This document shows positions 7,465 through 16,638 of a DNA stretch of 64,000 nucleotides, one piece after another. The number at the start of each line of letters is the position of its first letter. Positions within the stretch are counted from its first letter, which is position 1. Source of the stretch: an uncultured Coriobacteriaceae bacterium (GTDB lineage: Bacteria > Actinomycetota > Coriobacteriia > Coriobacteriales > Atopobiaceae); assembly GCA_902803315.1 (NCBI GenBank), contig CADCPM010000023.1, positions 17,401-81,400 on the forward strand, read 5' to 3'. Both the position numbers and the translations under genes were made by a program. The notes below the pieces were generated by a model. It did no database searches. It was not told the origin of the DNA and saw only the letters and a list, made by a program, of their open reading frames with translations.

Positions 7465-10341
7465 CTATGCCTTGGTGTACGTTACGGCGCAATACCCGGG
7501 ATAGATAATCTGGCGTGCGGAAAAGTGGAATTGTTCGCCGGTAAGTGCGTCGGTGTATTCCTCCTCGACGGTCTCGCCGTCCAGTGCGGCGCGCTTGACG
7601 CTCTCGAACCACCCTTCGCCTATGTGGGGATAGAGTTCCCGTACGCTGTGTCCCTGCACCGCCTTTGCCGAGAGCCCTCCGTATTCCTCGTACATATGGT
7701 TCACGTAGAAGATAACCGCGTCGTACTGCCCGCTGTGCTCGGCGTAGGTGACGTGGTACACGCTGTACGAAAGGGGCAGGTCGTCGAAGAGGTGGAAGAT
7801 TTCCGACGAGTGGGCAAGGCGGCTTTCCGCGGAGATGTTTTGGTCGTGGTCCGCATGGAGGCGTACCTCGGCCTGCTTCTTTTGCTCATCCAGGTTTTCG
7901 ACTTCCGAGAAGAGCACGTATCCAACGGACAAATACAAGCTAAGCGGAATGTTGTCAATCCTTCGGATGGACTGCCCAATGGCCTTTATCCTCTCGCGGA
8001 TATCGTGAGCCTCTTCCCTGCCTTCGGTTTGGTGCAGAACCACAAACCTGTGCCCGGACGTGCGACCCACTGCGCTCGTTCGGCCAAAGCCGCGCTTGAG
8101 CGCCTTGCCAAGGGCGTTCAAGATCTTGTCGCCAAAGTCGAAGCCGTACTGCTCATTGAAGGTGGAGAAGTCATTGATGACAATGTGTATGCGAACGAAG
8201 TCGGTGCCACGAAGGAAGAACTCGTCGCGGAAGAAGCTCGCTTCCTCCGAGATCCCACGCGAATTGAGAAGTCCCGTGAGCATGTCGCGCCGCGGAGCCT
8301 CTTCCCCGCGCTTGTCGTTTACCGTGAGGAGCTCTCGGTCGATGAAGTAGCCAATGAGTCCCTTGATCTCGCCATTGGTGTTGTAGAGCGGAGTCTTGCT
8401 GGCCAAGATCTCCCGGTTCTCGCCATCCTTCATGCAGCGGCCAGGCATGTTGTGGAAGGTTATCCCTTCGTTGATGACCTGGTACTCATCGCTCTTGTAC
8501 AGATCCGGATGGACGTGCCAGCCAAGCTCCTCGTCGTTCTTTCCGACGATGTCCTCCTCGGAGGCAAAGCTGTAGTAGTCCAAGAACGCACGGCTTGCCC
8601 CCAGGAAGCGACGGTCGTCGTCCTTCCAGAAGACGCGAAGCAGATCGGAATGAACGAGGTTGTTCCAAAGCTGCGCGGGTGCGTATGGACCGGTGTCCTC
8701 GACGCTTACGGCGTTGTTCCTAAGCACCTCGCTCACGCTGTCGTGAACCTTGCGAATGAGTGCGAAGTACCTGCTCTCGTCGATTTTGAGGAGGGTGTAT
8801 TCCTTCCAGGCGTACTGCCCGTGCCGCACGCTCGACCGCAGCATAACCGAGAAGCTTACGGCAGACGATGCGGCCAAGTGCTCGGCTGCCGACTTTGGAT
8901 TGAAGAGGCGGCGATACGTCTCCTTGTCTTCGGGATAGACGTATTTTTCGGCATACTCCCTTACGAGCATGTCTACGCCTTTTCTGGCGGAAAGCAGGTC
9001 CTCCCGCGTTGCCGTGTACAGCGGTTGTATGGTGTCTTCCTCTGTGTTTATGAGGGTAATGCGCTCGTAGAGGGCATAGAGCCTGCGGGCATACTCGTCT
9101 AGCGACTCTGTTTTCTTGGACTGCGTGTTCTTGGTGAGGTTCGTAATCTGTATGAGTACGCAGTACCTGTTGAACGTGCTAGCCATGCGACGAATCCTGA
9201 GCTCGTAGTACTGCTCGTTAATGGTAAAGGTCATCTTTCCGTCGCCGCCGGCTCCTACGGAGTCTATGAGGTTGATGATGTTGTCGGAAAGGAGCTGGTA
9301 CGGTTGGGGCTGGCAGAGCATCTCTTGCGTGAAGATGTCGGAGAACATGCCGGTGCCGTTTGCCGTCTCCTCAAAGGCCGTGTTGAAGAACAGCACCTTA
9401 AAATGGCTCTTTGAGAACTCGGCGAGTGCGAGCGGGATACTGTTGAGCTGACGAGCGGTGCTAATGGAGTCATGCTCCTCGCGCGTCATAAAGGGAACTG
9501 CGCTGAGGACATCAATGCGGCCTATCTCGTCGTAGTAGTGCCGGTCTTGGGGGAGCTCAACCTGGATGCCTTGCTCGTGTATGTGCGAAAGCGCCTCCTC
9601 GTAGGGTGCCGGCTTCCCAAAATAGTAGCCCTGCACCTTTTCGCAGCCAATGTCGCGCAGGTAGACGAACTGCTCCTCGGTCTCCACGCCCTCAACTAGC
9701 GTGTGGATGTCTATGTCCTTCGCCATCTTTACCACGGCCGTTGCGATGCGCTTAGAACGCAGGTTAAAGGGCCTCAGGAAGCACATGTCGAGCTTGAGCT
9801 CATCGAACTCGTACTCCTTGAGGGCATTGAGCGAGGAATAGGCGCTGCCGAAGTCATCCATCCAGATTTGGTACCCTGCGGAGCGAAAGCGTTCCACGTA
9901 TTCCTGCAGCAGCTCCTTTTTCTCGGCCATGACGCTTTCGGTAATCTCGAAGTGGATGTAGCTGTGAGGGATCTGATAGTCGCTCACCACGGCATCCGCG
10001 GCAGCAAAGACGTCGCAGAGCGTAAAGTCCAAGCGTGAGAGGTTAACCGAAATGGGGATGGGCGTCTCTCCGCTGGTGACGGCGCTTCTAATTCGTGCAC
10101 AGGCCTGTTGCAGGATTGCCATATCGAGCTCATGGATGACGCCCTCGCGTTCCAGGACGGGGATAAACTCATCTGGATAGATCATACCGATGTTTGGGTC
10201 GATCCATCTCGCGAGCGCCTCAAAGCTGCAAAGTTGACGGGAGGACGTGCGAATAACGGGCTGATAGAATGCCTGGATATGGTGGAAGAGGATAGCCCTC
10301 TTATAGTTTTGCTTGATAAAATCTTCGAGGTTTCTGCTCAT
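7465..10341 (-). CDS. c-di-GMP signalling protein: N-terminal EAL, PAS-like regions, degenerate GGDEF, C-terminal PAS
   Basis: 958 residues with no membrane segment evident. The EAL domain comes first (residues ~10-260) and keeps its catalytic landmarks: EALARW, SVNLSRLDF, HFEITES, MDDFGSAYSSL, KLDMCF, LVEGVETEEQ and QGYYFG. PAS-like regions follow, then a GGDEF-fold domain (DMLTGLLNSRG) where the signature is RTSGHRF, so cyclase activity is unlikely. A final PAS-like module ends the protein. The EAL-first order is unusual. The ATG at 10339-10341 has GGAGGAGG just upstream; an ATG 33 bases earlier overlaps that ribosome site. It is probably a phosphodiesterase tuned by its PAS sensors. Confidence 0.88.
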   Translation of the reverse strand: MSRNLEDFIKQNYKRAILFHHIQAFYQPVIRTSSRQLCSFEALARWIDPNIGMIYPDEFIPVLEREGVIHELDMAILQQACARIRSAVTSGETPIPISVNLSRLDFTLCDVFAAADAVVSDYQIPHSYIHFEITESVMAEKKELLQEYVERFRSAGYQIWMDDFGSAYSSLNALKEYEFDELKLDMCFLRPFNLRSKRIATAVVKMAKDIDIHTLVEGVETEEQFVYLRDIGCEKVQGYYFGKPAPYEEALSHIHEQGIQVELPQDRHYYDEIGRIDVLSAVPFMTREEHDSISTARQLNSIPLALAEFSKSHFKVLFFNTAFEETANGTGMFSDIFTQEMLCQPQPYQLLSDNIINLIDSVGAGGDGKMTFTINEQYYELRIRRMASTFNRYCVLIQITNLTKNTQSKKTESLDEYARRLYALYERITLINTEEDTIQPLYTATREDLLSARKGVDMLVREYAEKYVYPEDKETYRRLFNPKSAAEHLAASSAVSFSVMLRSSVRHGQYAWKEYTLLKIDESRYFALIRKVHDSVSEVLRNNAVSVEDTGPYAPAQLWNNLVHSDLLRVFWKDDDRRFLGASRAFLDYYSFASEEDIVGKNDEELGWHVHPDLYKSDEYQVINEGITFHNMPGRCMKDGENREILASKTPLYNTNGEIKGLIGYFIDRELLTVNDKRGEEAPRRDMLTGLLNSRGISEEASFFRDEFFLRGTDFVRIHIVINDFSTFNEQYGFDFGDKILNALGKALKRGFGRTSAVGRTSGHRFVVLHQTEGREEAHDIRERIKAIGQSIRRIDNIPLSLYLSVGYVLFSEVENLDEQKKQAEVRLHADHDQNISAESRLAHSSEIFHLFDDLPLSYSVYHVTYAEHSGQYDAVIFYVNHMYEEYGGLSAKAVQGHSVRELYPHIGEGWFESVKRAALDGETVEEEYTDALTGEQFHFSARQIIYPGYCAVTYTKA

Positions 10342-10443
10342 GCCCTTTTCGCCTCCTCCGCCGCAGCTAAGCATAAGTATACAGACTGATAGGTGAAAAA
10401 ACGGACCGCACGGCTAATCGGTACGTCCCTTTGCGGGGCTTCC

Positions 10444-10568
10444 GCCCGCGCCATCCGCGCCGCGCGCCCGCGCCCCCCGCATACGGCTCCGCGCTCGCTT
10501 TGCTCGCTCACTTCGTGAGTCGCCGTATGCGGGGGGAGGCGCGGGCGCGCGGCGCGGATGGCGCGGGC
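10444..10568. repeat. Large perfect hairpin, family C, between two c-di-GMP genes
   Basis: The arms GCCCGCGCCATCCGCGCC... and ...GGCGCGGATGGCGCGGGC pair over about 45 bases around the family-C core at 10483-10526. It fills the gap between the diguanylate cyclase stop and the EAL gene, so it may terminate or insulate transcription. No T-run follows on the minus strand. Confidence 0.85.
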
Positions 10569-10589
10569 TGGGTGACATTATGGCTGCCC

Positions 10590-12152
10590 CTACGCGTCGT
10601 AGATGGTGTAGCCCTTGCGTCCGTTGCGCTTTGTTTGGTAAAGGGCCTCATCGGCGTGGTTGAAGAGCTCAACCGAGTCGCCTGCGTCTTGCCCGTATGC
10701 CACGCCGGCGCTTATGGAAACGGCCGGTAGGCCATCGGAGGTGTCTGCCAACCCATCGTTTATCTGCTGGATTCTAAGGCCAATGAGTTCGTTCTGTTTC
10801 TGTCCGCTGTATGTCATGAGCACCACGAACTCGTCACCGCCAATGCGCGATACGCGGTCGTCCGACCTAAAGCGGTCCAAGGCGATGTTGGCCACCTTTT
10901 GCAAGATCTTGTCACCCGTCTCGTGTCCGTAGGTGTCGTTTACCGTCTTGAAGTAGTCGATGTCGAGCAAGATCATGCACGAGGTGGATAGATCCATACT
11001 GGAGAGCAGCACCTCGTATCCCGCGCGGTTGTAAACCTTGGTAAGGCTGTCGTGTGCGGCGTTGTCCATCTCGCGACGCAGCTTGCGCTCTTCGTCGGTG
11101 TTGTCGCGCACGATTACGAAGAAACCGGCCAGGCGTCCCTTTTCGTCGGTGATTGCGTGCTTTTCCACGATGTAGCTCTTAAGGGTTTCACCGGTTCCGA
11201 TGTTGCGTACCGTTGACCACTCGTCGCCCTCCTCGGTGAGGCTTAGCATCTGTCTGAGGAGCGCTGGCGCCCGCTCAAACTCTTCCTCGCCAATGTGGAC
11301 AAGCTCCCTGCCCCGGTTGTTTGCCCAGATGCACTGGCCAGTGGAGTCAAAGAAGTACAGAGCCTCAGGCATCTGCGAGGCCACGGTGGCCAGCATGCGG
11401 TCGAGTAGGCGCATGGCGCGATACCGTAGCGCAAAGTAATACACGAGTAGGCCAAACACGCCGTATCCGATCATGGAGCGGTCCACGGGCGTGCGCGAGA
11501 AGATGTAGAACGTCTGCCAAAGGCCAATGGCGGCCATGGAGATGAGGATGAGCCAGTACCGCTCGGCGGTGATGCGCGGTGTGCGGATGGCCTTAACAAG
11601 AAAGACGACGAGCACGCCAATGAATATGCTGTAGTCCAGAAGACGGTGGAAGGTCTGTCCTATGTAGGGTAGGAGCCGGTAGTACGACAAGCCCTCAACC
11701 AGGACTGCCTCCGTGCCAAACGCCTGCCCGAAGAAGGGGTTGAGCAGGTATTGAAACACGTCGATGGCAAGAACCGCATAGAACAGGTTTCGCAGCACCT
11801 TGCTTGGCCATTCGATGGCGCAATATTCGGTGGTAAAGTGCACCAGGGCGAACATCATCAAGTCCATTCCCAGAAAGTACACGTAGTAGCCGAATGTGGA
11901 CAGGAGCTCGTTGGTTGAGACAATGATTATTAGGTTGCCGATGAGGGGCGGGATCAGAGAGCACGTGAGCAGCGCCACTGACCGTCCGATGCCCTTATGC
12001 GACCGATACGCCATGAGGGTGCACACCAGGAGCGCCCCGATGATGATTGTAAAAAGAAGCGAGAACCCGATTCTCATGCCTTGGCTAACACCCATCAAAG
12101 ATTGCAAATACCGATGAGACGATTTTACGCCTATTGTCTTCCTCCATGCCAT
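10590..12152 (-). CDS. Membrane diguanylate cyclase with 7TM sensor and PAS domain
   Basis: 520 residues. The N-terminal ~230 are strongly hydrophobic with about seven membrane segments, resembling the 7TM region of some histidine kinases. A PAS domain follows (MPEALYFFDSTGQCIWANNRG), then a complete GGDEF domain: DSLTKVYNRAGYE, LLDIDYFKTVNDTYGHETGD and RIGGDEFVVL. The RSDD just before RIGGDEF fits the RxxD inhibitory I-site, so product feedback is expected. It should make c-di-GMP from GTP, opposing the EAL protein next door. The exact start is uncertain: the first ATG has no good ribosome site, and internal ATGs at 12095 and nearby are alternatives. Confidence 0.88.
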   Translation of the reverse strand: MAWRKTIGVKSSHRYLQSLMGVSQGMRIGFSLLFTIIIGALLVCTLMAYRSHKGIGRSVALLTCSLIPPLIGNLIIIVSTNELLSTFGYYVYFLGMDLMMFALVHFTTEYCAIEWPSKVLRNLFYAVLAIDVFQYLLNPFFGQAFGTEAVLVEGLSYYRLLPYIGQTFHRLLDYSIFIGVLVVFLVKAIRTPRITAERYWLILISMAAIGLWQTFYIFSRTPVDRSMIGYGVFGLLVYYFALRYRAMRLLDRMLATVASQMPEALYFFDSTGQCIWANNRGRELVHIGEEEFERAPALLRQMLSLTEEGDEWSTVRNIGTGETLKSYIVEKHAITDEKGRLAGFFVIVRDNTDEERKLRREMDNAAHDSLTKVYNRAGYEVLLSSMDLSTSCMILLDIDYFKTVNDTYGHETGDKILQKVANIALDRFRSDDRVSRIGGDEFVVLMTYSGQKQNELIGLRIQQINDGLADTSDGLPAVSISAGVAYGQDAGDSVELFNHADEALYQTKRNGRKGYTIYDA

Positions 12153-12189
12153 GGCGGCGGTGCTCAGTACGCTAAGCGGCCTAAGACAA

Positions 12190-12220
12190 AAGTGGGAAAA
12201 GGGACTGTCCCCTTTTGCAC
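12190..12220. repeat. GGGGACAGTCCCC-family hairpin (family A)
   Basis: AAAAGGGACTGTCCCCTTTT (12197-12216) pairs with itself. It is one member of a hairpin family found nine or so times in this window, always between genes. Confidence 0.7.
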
Positions 12221-12235
12221 GGTTGACGATTGCTC

Positions 12236-12253
12236 CCAGATGTCCACATCTGG
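12236..12253. promoter_or_regulatory. 18-bp perfect palindrome upstream of the MFS gene
   Basis: CCAGATGTCCACATCTGG is a perfect 9+9 palindrome about 115 bases before the MFS start. It could be an operator for a dimeric repressor; no regulator lies next to it, so function is a guess. Confidence 0.35.
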
Positions 12254-12367
12254 ACGCTCAAACGCAAGCATGCGTTGAAAGCGGGCCTTTGCGCACGTAA
12301 CGTAGTGTGAAGAGAAGTATACGTTTGGGTGTGGTCGCCGCATAACGCGAAGAGGGGATACAGGCAT

Positions 12368-13624
12368 ATGGCAAAGAGTCGTTCGAGCTTTCGTTACGTG
12401 GTGGTGGCAGTGGCCGTATGCCTTATGGCCTGCGGCACCATGGGACTTCCCAACGCGTACGGCGTCTTCTACAAACCGATGGCGGATGGCCTAGGCGCCG
12501 GCCTCGGTTCCGTTACCATGCACATGTCAATTTCCAACTTGGCCATTGGCCTCTTCACGCCCATTGTGGCTCGCTCCCTTGCGCGCGGCCATAAGATGCG
12601 CAACGTGCTTATGGTGGCTACGGCGCTCGTTATCGTCTCTGGCGTGGTCATTGCGTTTGCGCCCAACACGCTTATCATGGACGTGGCCGCAGTCGTCCGC
12701 GGTGTGGGATTTGCGGCGGTGGCCATGTTCGTGATCACCCTCTACATTGGCAACTGGTTCCAAAAGGGGCGTGGCACCATTACGGGCATCGCCCTCTCTG
12801 GTTCGGGCATAGGTTCGGCCATCGCGAGCCCCATCGTTACCGCATGCATCGAGCGCTTTGGCTACCAAACGGCCTATTTGGGCTTCGTCGGCTTTACGGT
12901 GCTCACGATTCTGCCCGTTATGCTCTTCTGCCCGCTGACGCCCGAAGAGGTGGGACTCAAGCCGTTCGGCGCGGAAGAGGCGGACGAGGCTTCGACTAAC
13001 GAGGAGGAGGCATCCGAGAATCTGGGACTTAAGCTCGTACTTGCCTCGCCGACCTTTGTCGTGCTGGTGCTGCTCGTGCTCTGCATCGTGCTTATAACCA
13101 CGCTTTCTGGCCATATGGCCTCGCTTGCCCAGGATTATGGCTATAGCGCACAGGTGGGAGCGCTGCTTCTGTCGGCCAGTATGGTGGGCAACGTCTCGAG
13201 CAAGTTCGTGCTTGGCGCGCTTGCCGACCGCATCGGCGCCTTTCGTGCCTGCGCGTGCTCGCTGGTAACGACGCTTGCGGGCCTGTTGCTCATCCTGCTT
13301 AACGTTGGCGGGCAGACGGGACTTCTGATATCCGGCTTCCTCTATGGCACGAGCTTCTCCATCGGCTCGCTGGGCATATCTCTGCTAACGCGCTACATCT
13401 TTGGAGACGATCAGTACTCGGAGGCGTACTCCACCATATCGCTCGTAACGAGCGTGGCTTCTGCGCTGGGCGTTACGGTCGCCGGACTCGCCTACGATGT
13501 AACGGGCTCGTACGCGGCGCCCATCATTGCCGGAATCGTGCTGGTGGGCGTGGCGGGAGGATGCTTGGCCTATTTGAACTGGCGTGTAAAGACGCGTCCC
13601 TGGGAGAGGCGCGCGGAGGCGTAG
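12368..13624 (+). CDS. MFS transporter, OFA (oxalate/formate antiporter)-like
   Basis: 418 residues with about twelve hydrophobic segments in two halves. The opening FRYVVVAVAVCLMACGTMG followed by LPNAYGVFYKPMADGLG, with MHMSISNLAIGLFTPIVARSL, is typical of the OFA/monocarboxylate branch of the MFS; the substrate is probably a small organic anion but cannot be read from sequence. The start is the ATG at 12368, preceded by GAGGGG ten bases upstream. The cytoplasmic middle loop is acidic (EEADEASTNEEEASE). It is followed at 84 bases by the exported FGE-flavodoxin gene and may share its transcript. Confidence 0.85.
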   Translation: MAKSRSSFRYVVVAVAVCLMACGTMGLPNAYGVFYKPMADGLGAGLGSVTMHMSISNLAIGLFTPIVARSLARGHKMRNVLMVATALVIVSGVVIAFAPNTLIMDVAAVVRGVGFAAVAMFVITLYIGNWFQKGRGTITGIALSGSGIGSAIASPIVTACIERFGYQTAYLGFVGFTVLTILPVMLFCPLTPEEVGLKPFGAEEADEASTNEEEASENLGLKLVLASPTFVVLVLLVLCIVLITTLSGHMASLAQDYGYSAQVGALLLSASMVGNVSSKFVLGALADRIGAFRACACSLVTTLAGLLLILLNVGGQTGLLISGFLYGTSFSIGSLGISLLTRYIFGDDQYSEAYSTISLVTSVASALGVTVAGLAYDVTGSYAAPIIAGIVLVGVAGGCLAYLNWRVKTRPWERRAEA

Positions 13625-13707
13625 CGCGACTTGCACGCCCGAATGGAAGTGAAGCGAATATGCGCGATCGAATGAGAGACGGCAGAGAGTTCGAGGGTGA
13701 CAAGCCC

Positions 13708-15141
13708 ATGCTGAGCAGAAGGGCGTTTGTCTCGGTTGGCGCGATTGGTGGCCTTCTGGCATTGGCTGGCTGCTCGTGGACGCCGCGAGGCGCGACGTCG
13801 TCGTAGTCGGCAGCCCAACCCTCGTCGCAGGCTGCCGGCTCGGATGGGGGCTCGCAGGACATCGGTGACGGGCTTACGTCCATAAAGGGTGGAACCTTTA
13901 CCATGGGAAGCCCTTCGAGCGAGCCGTGGCGCTCGGACGACGAGGGACAGCACGAGGTTACGGTTGGTGACTTCTACCTTGCGCCCAAGGAGGTGACGCA
14001 GGGGGAGTACGGCGCGCTCATGGGCAACGCCGGTGGCTCTGGCGAGCTGCCCGTCGCAAACGTCACCTGGTACGATGCCATAGCCTACTGCAACGCGTTG
14101 AGCGCGCGTGCGGGCCTTAAGCCCGCCTATGTGGTTGATGGCGAGAACGTGACGTGGGACCTTGCGGCAGACGGATATCGCCTGCCAACCGAGGCGGAGT
14201 GGGAGTATGCGTGTCGCGCTGGCACGACGGGGCCGTTCAACCTTAACCATTCCGTGAGCGCCGAGGAGGCCAACTACTACGGTCACTATCCCTACGAGAT
14301 CGAGGGGAACTACTTCGATCAGGAAGTGCTTGAGGTGAAGCCGGGCGTCTATAGGGGAGAGGCGATTGCCGTTGGCTCCTTTGCGCCAAACGCCTGGGGC
14401 CTCTACGACATGCACGGCAACGTGGCGGAATGGGTTTGGGACCGCTATGGTGCCTATGGCAAGGACGCTGCCCAAGACCCCACGGGTCCCGAGGACGGTG
14501 CGCTGCGCGTCAACCGTGGCGGCGGCTGGAACGACTTCGCCAAGAACCTGCGGTCGGCATATAGGGCCTCTCTCTCGCCAACGAGCTCGAGCCCGAGCGT
14601 CGGCTTTCGAGTGGCACGCAGTGCGACGTCTGCCAAGGGTTCTGTTGGTGGCGGCGCGGCGAAGGCGGCGACGGGTGGAGAGCCGCTCGTGGTCTTCTTC
14701 TCGTGGAGTGGCAACACGCGCACGATTGCCGGGGAAGTCGCAAAGCGGCTCGGTGTGGAGGCGGTGGAGCTCGTGTGCGAGAAGCCGTACTCTTCCGACT
14801 ACAACACGTGCCTGGACGAGGCGCAGCGCGACCAAAACCAGCAGGCGCGCCCCGCGCTGACCACCCCCATCGAAAGCATGGATCGTTACGGAACCGTGTA
14901 TGTGGGCTACCCAAACTGGTGGGCCTCCATCCCCATGCCCATTGCCACGTTCCTTGAGTCCTACGACTTTTCCGGCAAGACGATCAAGCCGTTTTGCAGC
15001 AACGGGGGAGGCGGACTCGGCCAGAGCGTTACGGCGATTTCGAAGCTCGTGCCAAGCGCGCAGGTGGCGCAGGGACTTTCCATCTACTACTCTGGTGGGT
15101 CCGAAATGCCCCAACAGGTTGCCGATTGGCTTGCGGGCTAG
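13708..15141 (+). CDS. Exported FGE-sulfatase-fold/flavodoxin fusion lipoprotein, interrupted by an in-frame amber codon
   Basis: The frame from ATG 13708 encodes a Tat/lipoprotein signal (LSRRAFVSVG, lipobox LAGC at 19-22) and stops at TAG 13804-13806, codon 33. The same frame then runs open to 15141 through a Ser/Gln linker. It encodes an FGE-sulfatase domain (IKGGTFTMGS, GYRLPTEAEWEYACRAG, HGNVAEWVWD, RVNRGGGWND, GFRVAR) and a flavodoxin (FFSWSGNTRTIA, VGYPNWWASIPMP). The TAG sits among TCG serine codons and is one base from TCG. As written, only the part from ATG 13903 would be made, without its export signal. Mutation, sequencing error or readthrough are the choices. It neighbours another exported flavodoxin. 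Confidence 0.8.
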
Positions 15142-15187
15142 CGGCCAGAGCGATATGTGAGGTAAGGCAGTAAGAAAGGAGACAAGT

Positions 15188-15886
15188 ATGACGGACGGAT
15201 TCAAGCAGGAACGCATTGCCAGACGACAGCTTTTGGGGGCAGCGGCCTCAATGGGCGTTGCGGCGTTGGGAGCGGGATTGCTTGCGGGATGCTCGTCGCG
15301 CAACGGCGGTTCGTCTTCCGCGAGCTCATCCTCGAGCGCTAGGCAGGGCGAGGCCTCCAGCTCTTCGTCGTCTTCGTCACCCTCCTCGTCCTCAGCTGCC
15401 TCGGCGCAGGGTGCGGGCAAGGCGCTTGTGGCCGTGTTCTCGTGGTCGGGCAACACGCTCGGCGTTGCGAACCGCATTGTTGAGGACACCCAGTTCGAGC
15501 TATTCCGCATTGAGCCGGCTATCGCCTACACGCAAGACTACAATGAGATGTTGCAGATTGCCCAGGACGAACAGTCGCAGAACGCCATGCCCAAGATTGC
15601 GAGCAACGTGTCGAATTGGGACGAGTACTCTACAATATACCTAGGCTTTCCCACGTGGTGGGGCCATTTGCCCCAAATCGTGAAGAGCTTCTTTTTGGAG
15701 CACGATTGTGCGGGCAAGGTCGTGTATCCGTTCAACACGCACGGCGGTAGCGGCTTTGCGAGCTGTTTGAGCGATCTTGCTGCCGCATGCCCGAATGCGG
15801 ACGTTCGAGAGGGGCTCTCGCTTATGGGTGACAGCGTCCAGTCCAGCGCCTCGCAGATCGAAGACTGGGTGAAGAAGAACGTCTAG
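15188..15886 (+). CDS. Tat-exported flavodoxin-like lipoprotein
   Basis: 232 residues. IARRQLLGAAASMG is a twin-arginine signal followed by the lipobox LAGC and a long Ser-rich linker (residues ~40-70). The rest is a flavodoxin: VAVFSWSGNTLGVANR for the FMN phosphate loop, YLGFPTWWGHLPQI and YPFNTHGGSGFAS. The fold is that of the C-terminal half of the preceding gene, so the two are related partners. AAGGAGAC sits before the ATG. An FMN electron carrier anchored outside the membrane is unusual; with the downstream membrane protein it may form an extracytoplasmic electron path. Confidence 0.88.
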   Translation: MTDGFKQERIARRQLLGAAASMGVAALGAGLLAGCSSRNGGSSSASSSSSARQGEASSSSSSSSPSSSSAASAQGAGKALVAVFSWSGNTLGVANRIVEDTQFELFRIEPAIAYTQDYNEMLQIAQDEQSQNAMPKIASNVSNWDEYSTIYLGFPTWWGHLPQIVKSFFLEHDCAGKVVYPFNTHGGSGFASCLSDLAAACPNADVREGLSLMGDSVQSSASQIEDWVKKNV

Positions 15887-15910
15887 GCGCCTAGGCAGAA
15901 GGGATTGCGT

Positions 15911-16567
15911 GTGAAGAACAACAACAGAAAAGTGCTAAAGATCGCTGTGGACGTTGCGATGGCAGCGGTTCTGGTGGCCGTTATGGCAACGGCGCTGGTA
16001 CAGGAGGTTCCCCACGAGTGGCTGGGCCTGGCGTTGTTCGTGCTTCTGATTGCGCACATCTTACTTAACCGAAGGTGGTTGGGAGCGGTGTTTCGCGGCC
16101 GATATAGCGCGGTTCGCGTGCTGCAGGTCGCAACTATTGTGGGGCTCCTTGTGTGCATGCTGGGACAGGTGGCAAGCAGCCTTGTGATATCAAAGCACGC
16201 GTTTGCCGTCTTGCCGGCGCTGCCGGGGGCGGCGTGGGCAAGAAAGGTGCACCTCATCTGCTCGTACTGGTCGTTCGTGCTCGCCTTTGCCCATGCGGGA
16301 CTGCATGTCCGCGCGCCGAGGAAGCTGCAGGCTTGGCAGGTGTGGGCCCTCCGCATTGCGTTCTTCGTCGTCGCTGCCTTTGGGGCGTACTCCTTCGTTC
16401 GCCTTGGACTGCCGGCGTATCTTGCGGGACAGGTGCAGTTTGCGGCCGTGGATACTACTACACCATTGGGGCTCGTAATCGCGCAATATGCGAGCGTCGC
16501 AGTGTTGGTGGCGGGCCTTTTCTACTACTTGCGCAAGGCGCTCGGTATCAAAAAGGCTGACAAGTGA
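15911..16567 (+). CDS. DUF4405-type integral membrane protein (putative cytochrome b-like redox partner)
   Basis: 218 residues with about five or six membrane helices. EVPHEWLGLALFVLLIAHILLNRRWLG and VHLICSYWSFVLAFAHAGLH place paired histidines inside helices, as in DUF4405 proteins thought to bind heme. I use GTG 15911, six bases after AGAAGGGA; TTG 15905 would touch that site. It is 24 bases after the flavodoxin gene and probably carries electrons across the membrane to it, which is inference. The last residues KKADK and the stop come from a truncated copy of the GCTGACAAGTGA repeat. Confidence 0.8.
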   Translation: MKNNNRKVLKIAVDVAMAAVLVAVMATALVQEVPHEWLGLALFVLLIAHILLNRRWLGAVFRGRYSAVRVLQVATIVGLLVCMLGQVASSLVISKHAFAVLPALPGAAWARKVHLICSYWSFVLAFAHAGLHVRAPRKLQAWQVWALRIAFFVVAAFGAYSFVRLGLPAYLAGQVQFAAVDTTTPLGLVIAQYASVAVLVAGLFYYLRKALGIKKADK

Positions 16568-16577
16568 TTTGTGAACC

Positions 16578-16614
16578 TTTGGGGCAAAAGGGGACAGTCC
16601 CCTTTTGCCCCAAA
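16578..16614. terminator. Family-A hairpin between convergent genes, probable bidirectional terminator
   Basis: GGGGCAAAAGGGGAC and GTCCCCTTTTGCCCC pair perfectly, with TTT before and AAAA after. It lies between the convergent DUF4405 and adhesin genes, where a two-way terminator is expected. Confidence 0.65.
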
Positions 16615-16638
16615 ACAGGCTGAAAGGGCCGCGCCCGG

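Noticed and set aside
13570..15510. Long open frame on the minus strand (646 codons)
   Set aside because: It is antisense to the FGE-flavodoxin and flavodoxin genes, which have clear domains; its translation is Arg/His/Leu-rich without recognisable motifs.
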